From Oxalobacteraceae bacterium (lineage in GTDB: Bacteria > Pseudomonadota > Gammaproteobacteria > Burkholderiales > Burkholderiaceae_D), in assembly GCA_013284265.1 (NCBI GenBank), contig JABTBR010000007.1, forward strand, positions 62,001-126,000: a stretch of DNA of 64,000 bases, written 5' to 3'. The position numbers and the translations under genes were made by a program. Below are positions 51,401 through 59,589 of the stretch, piece after piece; position 1 is the first letter of the stretch, and each line of letters starts with the position of its first letter. The notes under the pieces are model-generated. The model ran no database searches and was not told the DNA's origin. It saw only the letters and a program-made list of their open reading frames with translations.

Positions 51401-51550
51401 CAGGGTCTGCACCTGGATGGTGGGGAAGTCCACCTGCGGCAGCGCCGACAAGGGCAGGAACTTGAAGCCGACGATACCGGCCAGGACAATGGCCAGCATC
51501 AGCAGCGACGTCGCTACCGGACGCAGAATGAAGGGGCCGGACGGACTCAT
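48452..51550 (-). CDS. mdtB: RND efflux pump subunit, MdtB/MuxB-like
   Basis: A 1032-residue RND inner-membrane antiporter, partner of the MdtC-like subunit. The start [20 protein letters not shown], the [11 protein letters not shown] loop and helix 4 [17 protein letters not shown] are the MdtB hallmarks; length agrees with E. coli MdtB (1040). Twelve helices and two porter domains are evident. It overlaps both neighbours by four bases. MdtBC-type heteromeric pumps export novobiocin- and deoxycholate-type compounds in E. coli; substrates here are inferred only. Confidence 0.93.
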   Translation of the reverse strand: MSPSGPFILRPVATSLLMLAIVLAGIVGFKFLPLSALPQVDFPTIQVQTLYPGASPEVMGQTVTAPLERQFGQMAGLQRMSSTSAAGVSIITLQFTLGQTLDVAEQEVQAAINAGGSLLPTDLPAPPVYAKVNPADAPVLTLAITSDTMALTEVQNIVNTRLALKISQVNGVGLVSLSGGQRPAVRIQADTLALASYGLGLDTLKTAITAANANSAKGSFDGPTRSFTINANDQLVTASDYQNLIVAFKNGAPVRLSSVARVVDSAENVKLGAWAGLKPAIILNVQRQPGANVIATVDAIKARLPELQAGLPGALRVDVLSDRTTGIRASVEHVEIELLLAVVLVVLVIFGFLHSVRATVIASLAVPISLIGTCGVMYLLGYSLNNLSLMALTIATGFVVDDAIVMIENIARYLEEGLKPMEAAIKGAAQIGFTIISLTVSLIAVLIPLLFMGDVVGRLFREFAVTLSITILISAVVSLTLVPMMSARWLKSHADERPGKLAQRTQAFFDRVIGHYDVALNWVLARQGLTLLVALATLVLTVLLYIVIPKGLFPTQDTGQLQARVETAQAVSYQRMAALQQAAAKAILEDPDVESLSSLVGVDAANNTMLHTGRMLINLKRSRSDDQAVTMERLRQRAASVAGVTLYLQPTQDLTIDAETGPTQFRVSLEGSDSATVATWAGRLVKQMQGKAALRNVVSDAGATGTAAYISIDRDSASRLSITAAAIDDALYSAFGQRIVSTIFTETNQYRVILEAQSDTLSTPEGLGQLQLRTVSGKPTPLSAVATISERPAPLQITHVAQYPATTLGFDTADGVALGSAVDAVREAAHEIALPPAVTLTFLGAAGAYQNSLSNQLWLILAAVVCVYIVLGVLYESYIHPLTILSTLPSAGVGALLALLISGQDLGVIGIIGIILLIGIVKKNAIMMIDFAIEAEREQGMAPRQAIHQAALLRFRPILMTTLAALFAAVPLMLGWGEGAELRRPLGLAIFGGLIVSQMLTLFTTPVIYLGFDSLARRWRGAGRPAGEGAPS

Positions 51551-52971
51551 TGCGCGGCGCCCTCCGCGGCAGGTTTGCGCCGCTTATGCTCGCCGGAAGC
51601 GGCACCTTCCGCAGCGGCGCTGGCCGCGGGAGCCGCGCCGGCCGCCTCGGCAGCGGCGCTGGCCGCGCCGTCACGGCGATGGCGCCGTTCGCCAGAGGCG
51701 GCAGCGTCGGCGCCAGCCGCGCCACGGCGCCCCGCGCCCCGCTCGCCCTTGTCGCCCGGCAGCGTGACCTTGGCGCCGTCCTTCAGGCGGTCCGCGCCTT
51801 CGGTGATCACCTGCTCGCCCGCTTTCAGGCCGGTCCTCACTTCCACCTTGTCCACCGTGGCCTGGCCGCGCGTCACGGGGCGCAGGGTCACGGTCTTGTC
51901 GCTGTTGAGCACATACACATAGTCGCCGCTGCTGCCGTGGCGCAGCGCCGTCACCGGCACCAGCACCGCATCCTTGATGGTACGCAGCTCCAGCCGCAGG
52001 TTGACGAACTGGCTGGGGAACAGCGCGGATTTCTCATTGCCGAAGCGCGCCTTGGCTTTCACCGTGCCGGTCTGGGTATCGACCTGATTGTCCAGCGCGG
52101 CGAAACGGCCGCGTTCCAGCTCGTTGCTGCGGGTGCGGTCGAAGGCCACGGCCACCAGGTTCGCGCCGGCGTTGGCACTGGCCTGGACTTCCGGCGCCTG
52201 ATCCTGCGGCACCGCGAACTCCACATCGATAGGCGAGAGCTGGGTGATCACGGCGATGCCGGCGGCGTCGCCCGAGCTGACCAGATTACCCACGTCGACC
52301 ACCCGCAGGCCCACCCGGCCGCTGATCGGCGCCACCACCTTGGTATAGCCCAGGTTCAGCCGCGCCGTCCCTTCGGACGCCTTGTCGGTCATGACGGTGC
52401 CCTGCAGCTGTTTGACCAGCGCCGCCTGCGTGTCCACATCCTGGCGCGCGATCGAGTCCTGGCCCAGCAAGGTGCGATAGCGCTCCAGCGTCAGCCGCGC
52501 ATTGTCCAGTTGCGCCTCGTCGCGCTGACGCTGGCCGGAAGCCTGCAGCAGCGCCATCTCGAACTGGCTGGCGTCGATCTGGGCCAGCACCTGCCCGGCC
52601 TTGACCATCTGGCCTTCCTTGAACAGCAGTTTTTGCAGAATGCCCGTCACCTGCGGGCGCACCGTGGTGGTGGCCGCCGGCGTCACCGTACCCAGCGCAT
52701 CGAGCACCACCGGCACGTCGGCCTTTTCAGCGGTGGCCACGCCCACCGTGGTGGCGGGTCCGCCACGGCGGCCGCCGCCCCCCGGGCCACCGGGACCACC
52801 GGGACCGCCAGCCTGCTGGCCCGCCCCGGCGGCACCGGCGGCGGGATGGGTCAGATACCAGGCCAGTCCGCCCAATGCGCCCATCACGGCCAGCGCGATC
52901 ACACTGCCGATCAGTTTTTTACGGCCACGCGCTGGGGATGGGGTGTTGACGGCTTTGTTCTGCGATTCCAT
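51547..52971 (-). CDS. mdtA: RND periplasmic adaptor, MdtA/MuxA-like
   Basis: A 474-residue membrane-fusion protein. It has an N-terminal membrane helix (about 19-41), then a Gly/Pro linker (about 52-70, runs of GGP and GGGG), a lipoyl domain split by the alpha-hairpin ([20 protein letters not shown] in parts; [19 protein letters not shown] region), a beta-barrel ([12 protein letters not shown]) and a membrane-proximal domain. The last 70 residues are an unusual Ala/Glu/Arg-rich low-complexity tail, absent from typical MdtA (415 residues). It links the MdtBC-like pump to the outer-membrane duct. First gene of the four-gene operon. Confidence 0.9.
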   Translation of the reverse strand: MESQNKAVNTPSPARGRKKLIGSVIALAVMGALGGLAWYLTHPAAGAAGAGQQAGGPGGPGGPGGGGRRGGPATTVGVATAEKADVPVVLDALGTVTPAATTTVRPQVTGILQKLLFKEGQMVKAGQVLAQIDASQFEMALLQASGQRQRDEAQLDNARLTLERYRTLLGQDSIARQDVDTQAALVKQLQGTVMTDKASEGTARLNLGYTKVVAPISGRVGLRVVDVGNLVSSGDAAGIAVITQLSPIDVEFAVPQDQAPEVQASANAGANLVAVAFDRTRSNELERGRFAALDNQVDTQTGTVKAKARFGNEKSALFPSQFVNLRLELRTIKDAVLVPVTALRHGSSGDYVYVLNSDKTVTLRPVTRGQATVDKVEVRTGLKAGEQVITEGADRLKDGAKVTLPGDKGERGAGRRGAAGADAAASGERRHRRDGAASAAAEAAGAAPAASAAAEGAASGEHKRRKPAAEGAAQ

Positions 52972-53264
52972 CGCTTGTCCTTTTTGTTGGCTGCGGCCGT
53001 GGCCGCAACGGGCATGGCTGGTGTTGTGCGGTGACGGCCCCCTGTACGGCGGGCCGGCATTTTCGATGCAAAGACTCTAACATAGACGTTCCGCACAAAT
53101 GCGTCAGTGCTGAAACATTAGCTGCCCCTGCGCAGGCTCCATTGCCGTACAAGGCATGCCGCCCCGCCGGTGCCGGTGCCCTCAAGTCCGCCCGCATTTT
53201 CGCGCCGTCCCAGCAAGCATGCGGTGCGCAGGGGCGCCGCACCGCGTCGGCCCGCCAGCGAACA

Positions 53265-53298
53265 ATTTGTAGCCGGTCGTTACAAAGCTGCTACAAAT
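53265..53298. promoter_or_regulatory. Inverted repeat ATTTGTAGC...GCTACAAAT
   Basis: A perfect 9-bp inverted repeat separated by 16 bases, with a third TTACAAA inside (53280-53286). It lies in the 468-bp gap between the divergent mdtA-like and Spy-like genes, close to the CpxR box. The rest of the gap (52972-53264) is GC-rich and I see no gene in it. Confidence 0.5.
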
Positions 53299-53330
53299 GA
53301 AGCGCCACCGCCATCGGACCCGCCGCGCTC

Positions 53331-53345
53331 TTTACAAATCTTTAC
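53331..53345. promoter_or_regulatory. CpxR box
   Basis: TTTAC-AAATC-TTTAC is the reverse complement of GTAAA-N5-GTAAA, the CpxR consensus, with no mismatch. It is 95 bases before the Spy/CpxP-like gene and 360 bases before mdtA. A further TTTAC lies at 53363-53367. Confidence 0.7.
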
Positions 53346-53439
53346 CTGAACGACATAGACGCTTTACCCGCGCCATGCACACTGGCCTTGCTGTTCCAAC
53401 ACCGACTCAAACCAAACTCACTCACCAAGGACAAAAAAC

Positions 53440-53907
53440 ATGCGCATCCTGAACCGCAACACCATCGTCGCCTTCCTGCTCGGCAGCGCCCTGACCATCG
53501 GCGCCGGCGCCTTCGCCGTCGACCGCCAGATCAGCCGCTTCACCTCCGGCGATGCCAATGCCCATGCCGAGCGCATGCTCAAGCACCTCTACGTGGAAGT
53601 CGACGCGACGGAAGCGCAAAAAGCCCTGATCGCCCCGCTGGTACACAAGGCCATCGACGATATCGCGCCCCTGCACAGCCAGCTGCACAAGGCACCGGCC
53701 GACTTCATGAAGATGCTGAGCCAACCGGCCATCGACCGCGCCGCCCTCGAAAGCAATCGCGCCCAGAGCGTGCAACTGGTCGATCAGGCTTCAAAACGAT
53801 TGGTGCAACTGGCGGCCGACGTCGGCGAAGTGCTGACCCCGGCCCAGCGCCAGCAGCTGTCCGAACACCTGGGCAAGCTGCATCGCCACCATGGACACGG
53901 CGGATAA
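53440..53907 (+). CDS. Periplasmic Spy/CpxP-like protein
   Basis: A 155-residue protein with a signal-anchor or signal peptide (about 8-27; cleavage possible after GAFA) and an all-helical body with the LTxxQ-type repeat in the C-terminal half (LTPAQRQQLSEHLGKLH) and a weaker one at ATEAQKALI. It ends in a His-rich tail (HRHHGHGG) that could bind metal ions. Spy and CpxP are periplasmic chaperones or stress sensors; CpxP damps the Cpx kinase. The cpxRA-like pair lies directly downstream and a CpxR box upstream, so feedback control is likely. Confidence 0.78.
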   Translation: MRILNRNTIVAFLLGSALTIGAGAFAVDRQISRFTSGDANAHAERMLKHLYVEVDATEAQKALIAPLVHKAIDDIAPLHSQLHKAPADFMKMLSQPAIDRAALESNRAQSVQLVDQASKRLVQLAADVGEVLTPAQRQQLSEHLGKLHRHHGHGG

Positions 53908-53916
53908 ACGAACAGC

Positions 53917-53940
53917 GCGGCGCCTTGTGACAGGCGCCGC
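53917..53940 (+). terminator. Hairpin between the Spy-like and cpxR-like genes
   Basis: GCGGCGCC / GGCGCCGC forms a perfect 8-bp GC stem with an eight-base loop and no T-run. It probably acts as an attenuator or mRNA 3'-end stabiliser, giving more of the Spy-like product than of the regulators. Confidence 0.55.
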
Positions 53941-53951
53941 CTGTCCGTAGA

Positions 53952-54653
53952 ATGGAAACCATGGCAGAACACATCCTTTTGGTGGAAGACGATCCCCGCC
54001 TGGCCGAGATGCTCAGCGAGTATCTCGGCCAGACGGGATTTCGCGTCAGCGTGGCGGCGCTGGGCCGCGCCGCGCTTGAACAGCTGGCGGCGCAGCCCTG
54101 CGACGCGGTGGTGCTGGACCTGATGCTGCCCGATATGGACGGTCTGGAGGTATGCCGCCAGCTGCGCGCCGGCTCCGACGTGCCGGTGCTGATGCTGACC
54201 GCGCGCGGCGATGCGATCGACCGCATCGTCGGCCTGGAAATCGGCGCCGACGACTACCTGCCCAAGCCCTTTGAGCCGCGCGAGCTGCTGGCGCGCCTGC
54301 GCGCGATCCTGCGCCGGCGCGTGGACGGCAAGCGCCCGGAACAGGCCGCGCTGCGCTTCGGCCGGCTGGAAATCGACGCCGCCGCCCACACGGTAAGGCT
54401 TGACGGCGCGCCCTGCGAGCTCACCTCCTACCAGTTCGACCTGCTGCTCGCGCTGGCACAGAACGCCGGCCGGGTGCTGTCGCGCGACAGCCTGATGGAA
54501 CTGGCCAAGGGCGAGCAGTTCGAAGCCTTCGACCGTTCCATCGACGTGCATATGTCGCGCATCCGCGCCGCCGTCGAAGACGATCCGCGCAAACCGCGCC
54601 GCATCATCACCGTGCGCGGCGCCGGCTATGTATTCGCCAAGGTGCAGGACTGA
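53952..54653 (+). CDS. cpxR: CpxR-like response regulator
   Basis: A 233-residue OmpR-class regulator: receiver with E-D-D pocket (LLVEDDPRL), phospho-acceptor in VVLDLMLPDMDG, lysine in YLPKPFEPREL; winged helix with LTSYQFDLLLAL, EAFDRSIDVHMSRIRAAVEDD and TVRGAGYVF. The C-terminal wording is that of CpxR/RstA. A canonical CpxR box upstream of the operon supports CpxR. Two ATGs (53952, 53961) are possible. Its stop overlaps the kinase start. It would control the divergent efflux operon and the Spy-like gene. Confidence 0.82.
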   Translation: METMAEHILLVEDDPRLAEMLSEYLGQTGFRVSVAALGRAALEQLAAQPCDAVVLDLMLPDMDGLEVCRQLRAGSDVPVLMLTARGDAIDRIVGLEIGADDYLPKPFEPRELLARLRAILRRRVDGKRPEQAALRFGRLEIDAAAHTVRLDGAPCELTSYQFDLLLALAQNAGRVLSRDSLMELAKGEQFEAFDRSIDVHMSRIRAAVEDDPRKPRRIITVRGAGYVFAKVQD

Positions 54654-55996
54654 TGGGCCGCCTGTACTTCCGCTTTTATATGGCGCTGCTGGGTAGCCTG
54701 CTGCTGTTCGCGCTGGCCTCCATGCTGCTGTGGCACCGCGCCGGCGGGCCGGTGCAGCGCGCCGACGCCACGCTGGCCATGCTGGTCCAGAATGCCCTGC
54801 CGCCGGCCGGCGCGCCGCCGGCGGAACAGCAGGCCGCGCTGGAACGCATGGCGGCCGGCATGGATGCCGACATGACGCTGTACGATCAACACTGGAACGC
54901 GCTGGCCACCGTGGGGCGGGGCCAGGCAAGGCAGCGCTGGAAAAGCCGTGACCACCCCAGGGATGACAACGGCGACAATGACGATAGCGACAATGCAGCT
55001 AACGGCGGCGCTAGCCACAGAGCGACCGGCAGCGGTGCCGGTCATGCCCGAGACAGCAGCCACTTTGGCCACGCAGCGCCCGCGTCCTACCTGCAACTGG
55101 CGGACGGCCGCAGACTGCTATCGAATCAGCCGCTCAACTTCGCCCGCGCGCGCCAGTTGCTGCCTACCGCCCTGCTCCTGCTGGCTCTGGCCATCGGCGT
55201 GGCCGCCTTCCCCATCGTGCGCCATCTGACACGGCGGCTGGAACGCCTGCAGCGCGGCGTGGAATCGCTCGGTGCGGGCCAGCTCGGCACGCGCGTGCCG
55301 GTGGAAGGCAAGGATGAAGTCGCCCAACTGGCGCGCAGCTTCAACAGCGCGGCCGACCAGATAGAGCAACTGGTCGGGGCCCACAAAACCCTGCTGGCCA
55401 ACGCCTCGCACGAACTGCGCACGCCGCTGGCGCGCATCCGCCTGGCGCTGGAATTGATCAAGGATTCGGTGGATGACAAACGGCGCGCCGGCCTGGAACA
55501 GGACATCGCCGAACTCGATCACCTGCTCGACGAAATCCTGCTGGCCAGCCGACTGGACAGCGTCCAGGAAGAACTGGCCAGCGAGCAGATCGACCTGCTG
55601 GCCCTGGCGGCGGAGGAATGCGCGCGCTATGACGAGGTGATATTGGAGGGCGCCCACGCCAGCCTGCTCGGGGATGCACGTCTGCTGCGCCGCCTGCTGC
55701 GCAACCTGCTGGAGAACGCGCACCGCCATGGCGTGGCGCCGGCCATCGTCGGCATTGCCGACGATGGCAAAACAGTGACGTTGACTGTATCGGATCAAGG
55801 AGACGGCATACCGCCATCCGAATGGGAGAAGATTTTCGAACCCTTTTACCGCCGCAGCGGCACCCGCGACAACACTGGCGCCGGTCTGGGCCTGGCGCTG
55901 GTGCGCCAGATCGCCCGGCGCCATGGCGGCGAAGCGCGCTGCATCGCGCTGGCGGACGGACGCAGCGCCTTTTCCATCACACTGCCAGGCGGCTAG
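54653..55996 (+). CDS. cpxA: CpxA-like sensor histidine kinase with Asp/Asn/His-rich sensor segment
   Basis: A 447-residue inner-membrane kinase with a first membrane helix (about 8-28), a periplasmic sensor (about 29-165), a second helix (about 168-186), HAMP (RLERLQRGVESLGAGQLG, in parts), phospho-acceptor H253 in ANASHELRTPLAR, and HATPase_c (LLENAHRHG, DQGDGIPP, FEPFYRR, NTGAGLGLAL). The periplasmic part contains an odd polar block (about 98-140) rich in Asp, Asn, Gly, Ser and His. It may bind metal ions or be a disordered linker. It overlaps the regulator gene by one base. Partner of the CpxR-like regulator. Confidence 0.85.
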   Translation: MGRLYFRFYMALLGSLLLFALASMLLWHRAGGPVQRADATLAMLVQNALPPAGAPPAEQQAALERMAAGMDADMTLYDQHWNALATVGRGQARQRWKSRDHPRDDNGDNDDSDNAANGGASHRATGSGAGHARDSSHFGHAAPASYLQLADGRRLLSNQPLNFARARQLLPTALLLLALAIGVAAFPIVRHLTRRLERLQRGVESLGAGQLGTRVPVEGKDEVAQLARSFNSAADQIEQLVGAHKTLLANASHELRTPLARIRLALELIKDSVDDKRRAGLEQDIAELDHLLDEILLASRLDSVQEELASEQIDLLALAAEECARYDEVILEGAHASLLGDARLLRRLLRNLLENAHRHGVAPAIVGIADDGKTVTLTVSDQGDGIPPSEWEKIFEPFYRRSGTRDNTGAGLGLALVRQIARRHGGEARCIALADGRSAFSITLPGG

Positions 55997-56117
55997 CCGT
56001 ACAGTAGATGCGCAGTTGGCGGGCCGCCAGCCAAACATCTTCATTGACTTGGCGGCGTTAGCTTAGTTCCAGTGCCAGGATGGTGTCCTTATAGTCGGTA
56101 TCGCCGCCCCGTTCAGC

Positions 56118-57974
56118 TCAAGGCGATTCGCAGAGGCAGTGGGTCAGCGCCATGAAGGGCTTGCGGCCCGCGCTCATTTCCGACAGCCAGCTGATCTCCT
56201 GCGCCATCTGCGCCGCGGCGCCGGCGGGAACGCCGGTGCCGCCCAGCGCCAGCTTGATTTGGGCGCCAACGGCGGCCGACACCGAACCGCCGAACAATTC
56301 GAGCACGCGGTCGAACTTGCTGGTTTCGCGTTCGATGTAGGTTACATGGTAGTCGCTCAGCTTGGCGCGGCGCGAGGCCGACTTGAGCGCATCGCCGAAG
56401 TTACCCAGGGTGTCGACCAGGCCGCGCTCCTGCGCCTGGGCACCGGTCCACACGCGGCCCTGCGCCACTGCATCGATCTTGGCCGCGGTGGTCTTGCGCG
56501 CCAGCGCGGCGCGCTGGGTGAAGTCGGCGTAGATGTGGTTCACGCTGTTCTGGATCACCTTGGCGAAGCGCGGATCGAGCGGACGCAAAGGATTGCCCGC
56601 GTCGCCCAGCCAGGTGGTGGGCGCGCCAGCCGTATGGATGCCCAGCTTGTCGATCACCTTGTCGGCGGTCGGCAGGATGGCGAACACGCCGATCGACCCG
56701 GTAATCGTCGATGGATCGGCGATCACCTCGTCCGAGGCCATCGAGATCCAGTAGCCGCCGGAAGCGGCCACGCTGCCCATCGATACCACCACCGGCTTGC
56801 CGGCGGCCCGGGTCAGCTCCAGCTCGCGCCGGATCAGTTCCGACGCGAACGCGCTGCCGCCGGGCGAATCGACCCGTAGCACCAGCGCCTTGATCTTGTC
56901 GTCTTCGCGCGCCATGCGGATCAGGCGCGAGGTGGACTCGCCGCCGATCGAACCCGGACCGGCGACACCGTCGCTGATCTCGCCGGCGGCCACGATCACG
57001 CCGATCGCATCGCCGCTGGTTTTGGGACGCAGGCGCGCCAGGTAGTCCTCGAAGGCGATCTGGCGGAACGTCTTGCCATCGGCATCGGCGGCGCCGCGCT
57101 TGATCATCATCTGGCGGATTTCATCGCGGGTTTTCAAGCCATCGACCAGCTTCTGCTGCAAGCTCAGCTTGGCGATGTCGCCGCCCAGTTGCTCCAGCTG
57201 CTCCGGCAGCGCGTCGATGTTCTTCATGACCTGGCCCTGCGGCAGCTTGCGGGCCTTCTCCACCTCCGCGGTGTAGGCGCTCCACAGGCCCTTGTTCAGG
57301 TAGGTCTCGGCTTCGACTGCGGCATCCGAAGGGCCGTTGGCGATAAACGGCTCGGCGAAGCTTTTGTAGGTCCCCACGCGCATCAGGTTGACGGTCACGC
57401 CCACCTTGTCGAGCGCGTCGCGGTAGTAATTACGATAGCGGCCGAAGCCCTCCAGCAGGATAGACCCCATCGGATGCAGATAGACTTCGCTGGCGTGCGC
57501 GGCGATCTGGTACTGGCGCTGGTCGTAGCTGCTGCCCCAGGCCACCACCGGCTTGCCGCCGGCCTTGAAACGGTCGACGGCGGTCGCGATTTCGCGCAGG
57601 GCCGCCTGGCCGCCGCCCTGCATTTCGTCCAGCATCAGCACCACGCCGTTGATGCTGTCGTCATGCGCGGCGCTGTCGAGCACGGCCAGCACATCGCGCA
57701 GCTGCAGCATCTTTTTCGGCTCGCCGCCGCTGATGGTGGTGACGACGGCGGCGCGCGCGCTGCCGCTGGCCTGTTCGACCAGCGCGCCTTTCAGGTCCAG
57801 CACCAGCGTGGTACGCGACGCGAGCGGCTTGACGCCGCCGCCAAAGATCGCATAGCCGACCGCGATCAGCAGGATCAGGAACAGCAGGTTGAGAATGGTG
57901 CGGCGGCCGGCGTCAAGCGCGCGCCAGAAGAAGGCGAAACCGCGGCCGATATAGGCGAATGGGGATCTGGACAT
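56118..57974 (-). CDS. sppA: Signal peptide peptidase A (long form)
   Basis: A 618-residue inner-membrane serine protease that degrades leftover signal peptides. One N-terminal membrane helix (about 27-45) is followed by two tandem S49 domains. The catalytic dyad is split between them as in E. coli: K204 in GTYKSFAEPF and S405 in SVAASGGYWI. Length equals E. coli SppA (618). The ATG at 57974 is preferred over a TTG one codon upstream. It stands alone in the region. No terminator is obvious after its stop. Confidence 0.93.
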   Translation of the reverse strand: MSRSPFAYIGRGFAFFWRALDAGRRTILNLLFLILLIAVGYAIFGGGVKPLASRTTLVLDLKGALVEQASGSARAAVVTTISGGEPKKMLQLRDVLAVLDSAAHDDSINGVVLMLDEMQGGGQAALREIATAVDRFKAGGKPVVAWGSSYDQRQYQIAAHASEVYLHPMGSILLEGFGRYRNYYRDALDKVGVTVNLMRVGTYKSFAEPFIANGPSDAAVEAETYLNKGLWSAYTAEVEKARKLPQGQVMKNIDALPEQLEQLGGDIAKLSLQQKLVDGLKTRDEIRQMMIKRGAADADGKTFRQIAFEDYLARLRPKTSGDAIGVIVAAGEISDGVAGPGSIGGESTSRLIRMAREDDKIKALVLRVDSPGGSAFASELIRRELELTRAAGKPVVVSMGSVAASGGYWISMASDEVIADPSTITGSIGVFAILPTADKVIDKLGIHTAGAPTTWLGDAGNPLRPLDPRFAKVIQNSVNHIYADFTQRAALARKTTAAKIDAVAQGRVWTGAQAQERGLVDTLGNFGDALKSASRRAKLSDYHVTYIERETSKFDRVLELFGGSVSAAVGAQIKLALGGTGVPAGAAAQMAQEISWLSEMSAGRKPFMALTHCLCESP

Positions 57975-58088
57975 CAAAAACTCCTGCGCTCGTTAGCATA
58001 TGGGTGGATGCCACTGTAAGCTAAAAGAGCATTATTGTCAGTACGGCACGTCAACATTCAGTGCATTCGACGCAGGAAGAAGGGCAAT

Positions 58089-58125
58089 CGGCCCGTGATC
58101 AGGGCATTTCTCCGATCACGGGCCG
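58089..58125. terminator. Strong hairpin after the MFS gene
   Basis: CGGCCCGTGATC / GATCACGGGCCG is a perfect 12-bp stem with a 13-base loop, 13 bases beyond the MFS stop. It lacks a T-run in both directions, so it is a candidate 3'-end hairpin rather than a standard intrinsic terminator. Confidence 0.55.
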
Positions 58126-58137
58126 GGCGCCGCGTCC

Positions 58138-59349
58138 TTAGTGGGCCGCGGCGTGCCGCGCCTGGGACGCACCCGCCAGGGCCGGGCGCGGATTCAGGCG
58201 ATCCAGCCGGCCGCTCAGCGCCGTCAAGCCATACGCGCCCAGTACCACCAGCGCGCCTATCCAGCCGGTGTGCACCAGTCCCATATGCTCGACGATCAGG
58301 CCGCCGCCCCAGGCGCCGCCGGCGATGCCCAGATTGAAGGCGGCGATATTCAGTCCCGACGCCACATCGACCGCGCGCGGCGTGAAGTGTTCGGCCTGCT
58401 GCACCACATACACCTGCAGACCCGCCACATTACCGAAGGCGAGCGCGCCCCACAGCAGCACGGTGGCCAGCACCAGCGGCGCATACGGCGCGGTAAAGGT
58501 CAGCGTCAGCAGCACGACGGCCAGGCCCAGGAAGATGATCTTCAGCGCGCCGACCGGGCCGCGCCGGTCGGCCAGCTTGCCGCCCCAGATATTGCCCAGC
58601 GCGACAGACACGCCGTACACCAGCATCACCAGGCTGACCGCGCCGGCGCTAAAGCCCGACACCGATTGCAGGATCGGCGCCAGATAGGTAAAGGCGATGA
58701 AGGAGCCGCCATAGCCCACCGCCGTCATGGCATAGACCAGCAGCAGGCGCGGTTCGCCCAGCACTTTGAGCTGCTGCAGCAGCGAAGCCGGTTTGGCATG
58801 GGCGATGCCGGCCGGGATAAAGGCCAGGCTACCCAGGAAGGCCAGCACGCCCAGCGCGGACACGGCCAGGAAGGTTTCGCGCCAGCCGAAGTGCTGGCCG
58901 ATAAAGGTTCCCAGCGGCACACCGGTCACCAGCGCCACCGTCAGGCCGGTGAACATGATGGCGATCGCGCTGGCCGCCTTGTCGCGCGCCACCAGCGAGG
59001 TGGCGATGGTCGAACCAATCGAGAAAAACACCCCGTGCGCCAGCCCGGTCAGCACCCGCGCCAGCACCAGCGAGGTATAGCCCGGCGCCTTCCAGGCCAG
59101 CAGATTGCCCAGCGTGAACAGCACCATCAGCGCCAGCAGCAGGGTCTTGCGCGGCAGCTTGCCGCTCAGCGCGGTCAGCACCGGCGCGCCCACGGCGACA
59201 CCGAGGGCATACAGGCTGACCAGCAGCCCGGCCGACGGCAGGTTCACGCCCAGGTCGGCGGCGATGGTCGGCAGCAGGCCGACGATGACGAACTCCGTCG
59301 TTCCGATGGCAAATGCGCTGATCGTCAGCGCCAGCAAGGCAATTGGCAT
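58138..59349 (-). CDS. MFS exporter, DHA1 family (AraJ/YdhP-like)
   Basis: A 403-residue major facilitator with twelve membrane helices. The first helix FAIGTTEFVIVGLLP and the loop 2-3 region LSGKLPRKTLLLALM are typical of the AraJ/YdhP/NepI group of drug:proton antiporters that export sugars, purine nucleosides or drugs. Helix 5 carries the antiporter-like GVPLGTFIGQHFGWRETF stretch. No regulator is adjacent. The substrate cannot be predicted. The gene is followed by a strong hairpin. Confidence 0.88.
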   Translation of the reverse strand: MPIALLALTISAFAIGTTEFVIVGLLPTIAADLGVNLPSAGLLVSLYALGVAVGAPVLTALSGKLPRKTLLLALMVLFTLGNLLAWKAPGYTSLVLARVLTGLAHGVFFSIGSTIATSLVARDKAASAIAIMFTGLTVALVTGVPLGTFIGQHFGWRETFLAVSALGVLAFLGSLAFIPAGIAHAKPASLLQQLKVLGEPRLLLVYAMTAVGYGGSFIAFTYLAPILQSVSGFSAGAVSLVMLVYGVSVALGNIWGGKLADRRGPVGALKIIFLGLAVVLLTLTFTAPYAPLVLATVLLWGALAFGNVAGLQVYVVQQAEHFTPRAVDVASGLNIAAFNLGIAGGAWGGGLIVEHMGLVHTGWIGALVVLGAYGLTALSGRLDRLNPRPALAGASQARHAAAH

Positions 59350-59589
59350 GGCAACACTCCATAAAAGTTGATGTCACGCAGTATCCCGGCTTTCTTTATT
59401 TCGAAAAACCCTTGATAAGGCAGAAGATATTTGATTTCGGGGCAATAATAAAATCACAAATTTGTGTCGTAGATGCGCACTATGTGAAAATTGGTGAGGA
59501 AGTGCGGGGCTCGAAAGGTGCAGAATCAGGACGCATCCCGGTCAATGTTGCCGGATTTTTGAGTTTGATTGCCTGATTGGAACCCTGCC
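59350..59589. other. AT-rich non-coding gap
   Basis: 240 bases between the divergent MFS and unknown-protein genes, with much lower GC than the surroundings (for example around 59400-59470). It presumably holds both promoters. No operator or RNA structure is recognised. Confidence 0.35.

Noticed and set aside
48326..51922. A 1198-codon plus-strand open frame across the efflux genes, and similar long antisense frames at 15993-18149, 21634-23604, 23649-25406 and 37504-39744
   Set aside because: They lie opposite clear, full-length genes, have Arg/His/Gln/Ala-heavy composition typical of GC-rich antisense frames, and match no family.
53031..53300. An 89-codon plus-strand open frame in the mdtA/Spy-like gap
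   Set aside because: No ribosome-binding site, odd composition, and it runs through the inverted repeat of the control region.
59343..59576. A 77-codon open frame in the AT-rich gap before the unknown protein
   Set aside because: It begins inside the start of the MFS gene, has no ribosome-binding site and no recognisable sequence; the gap is better read as promoter DNA.
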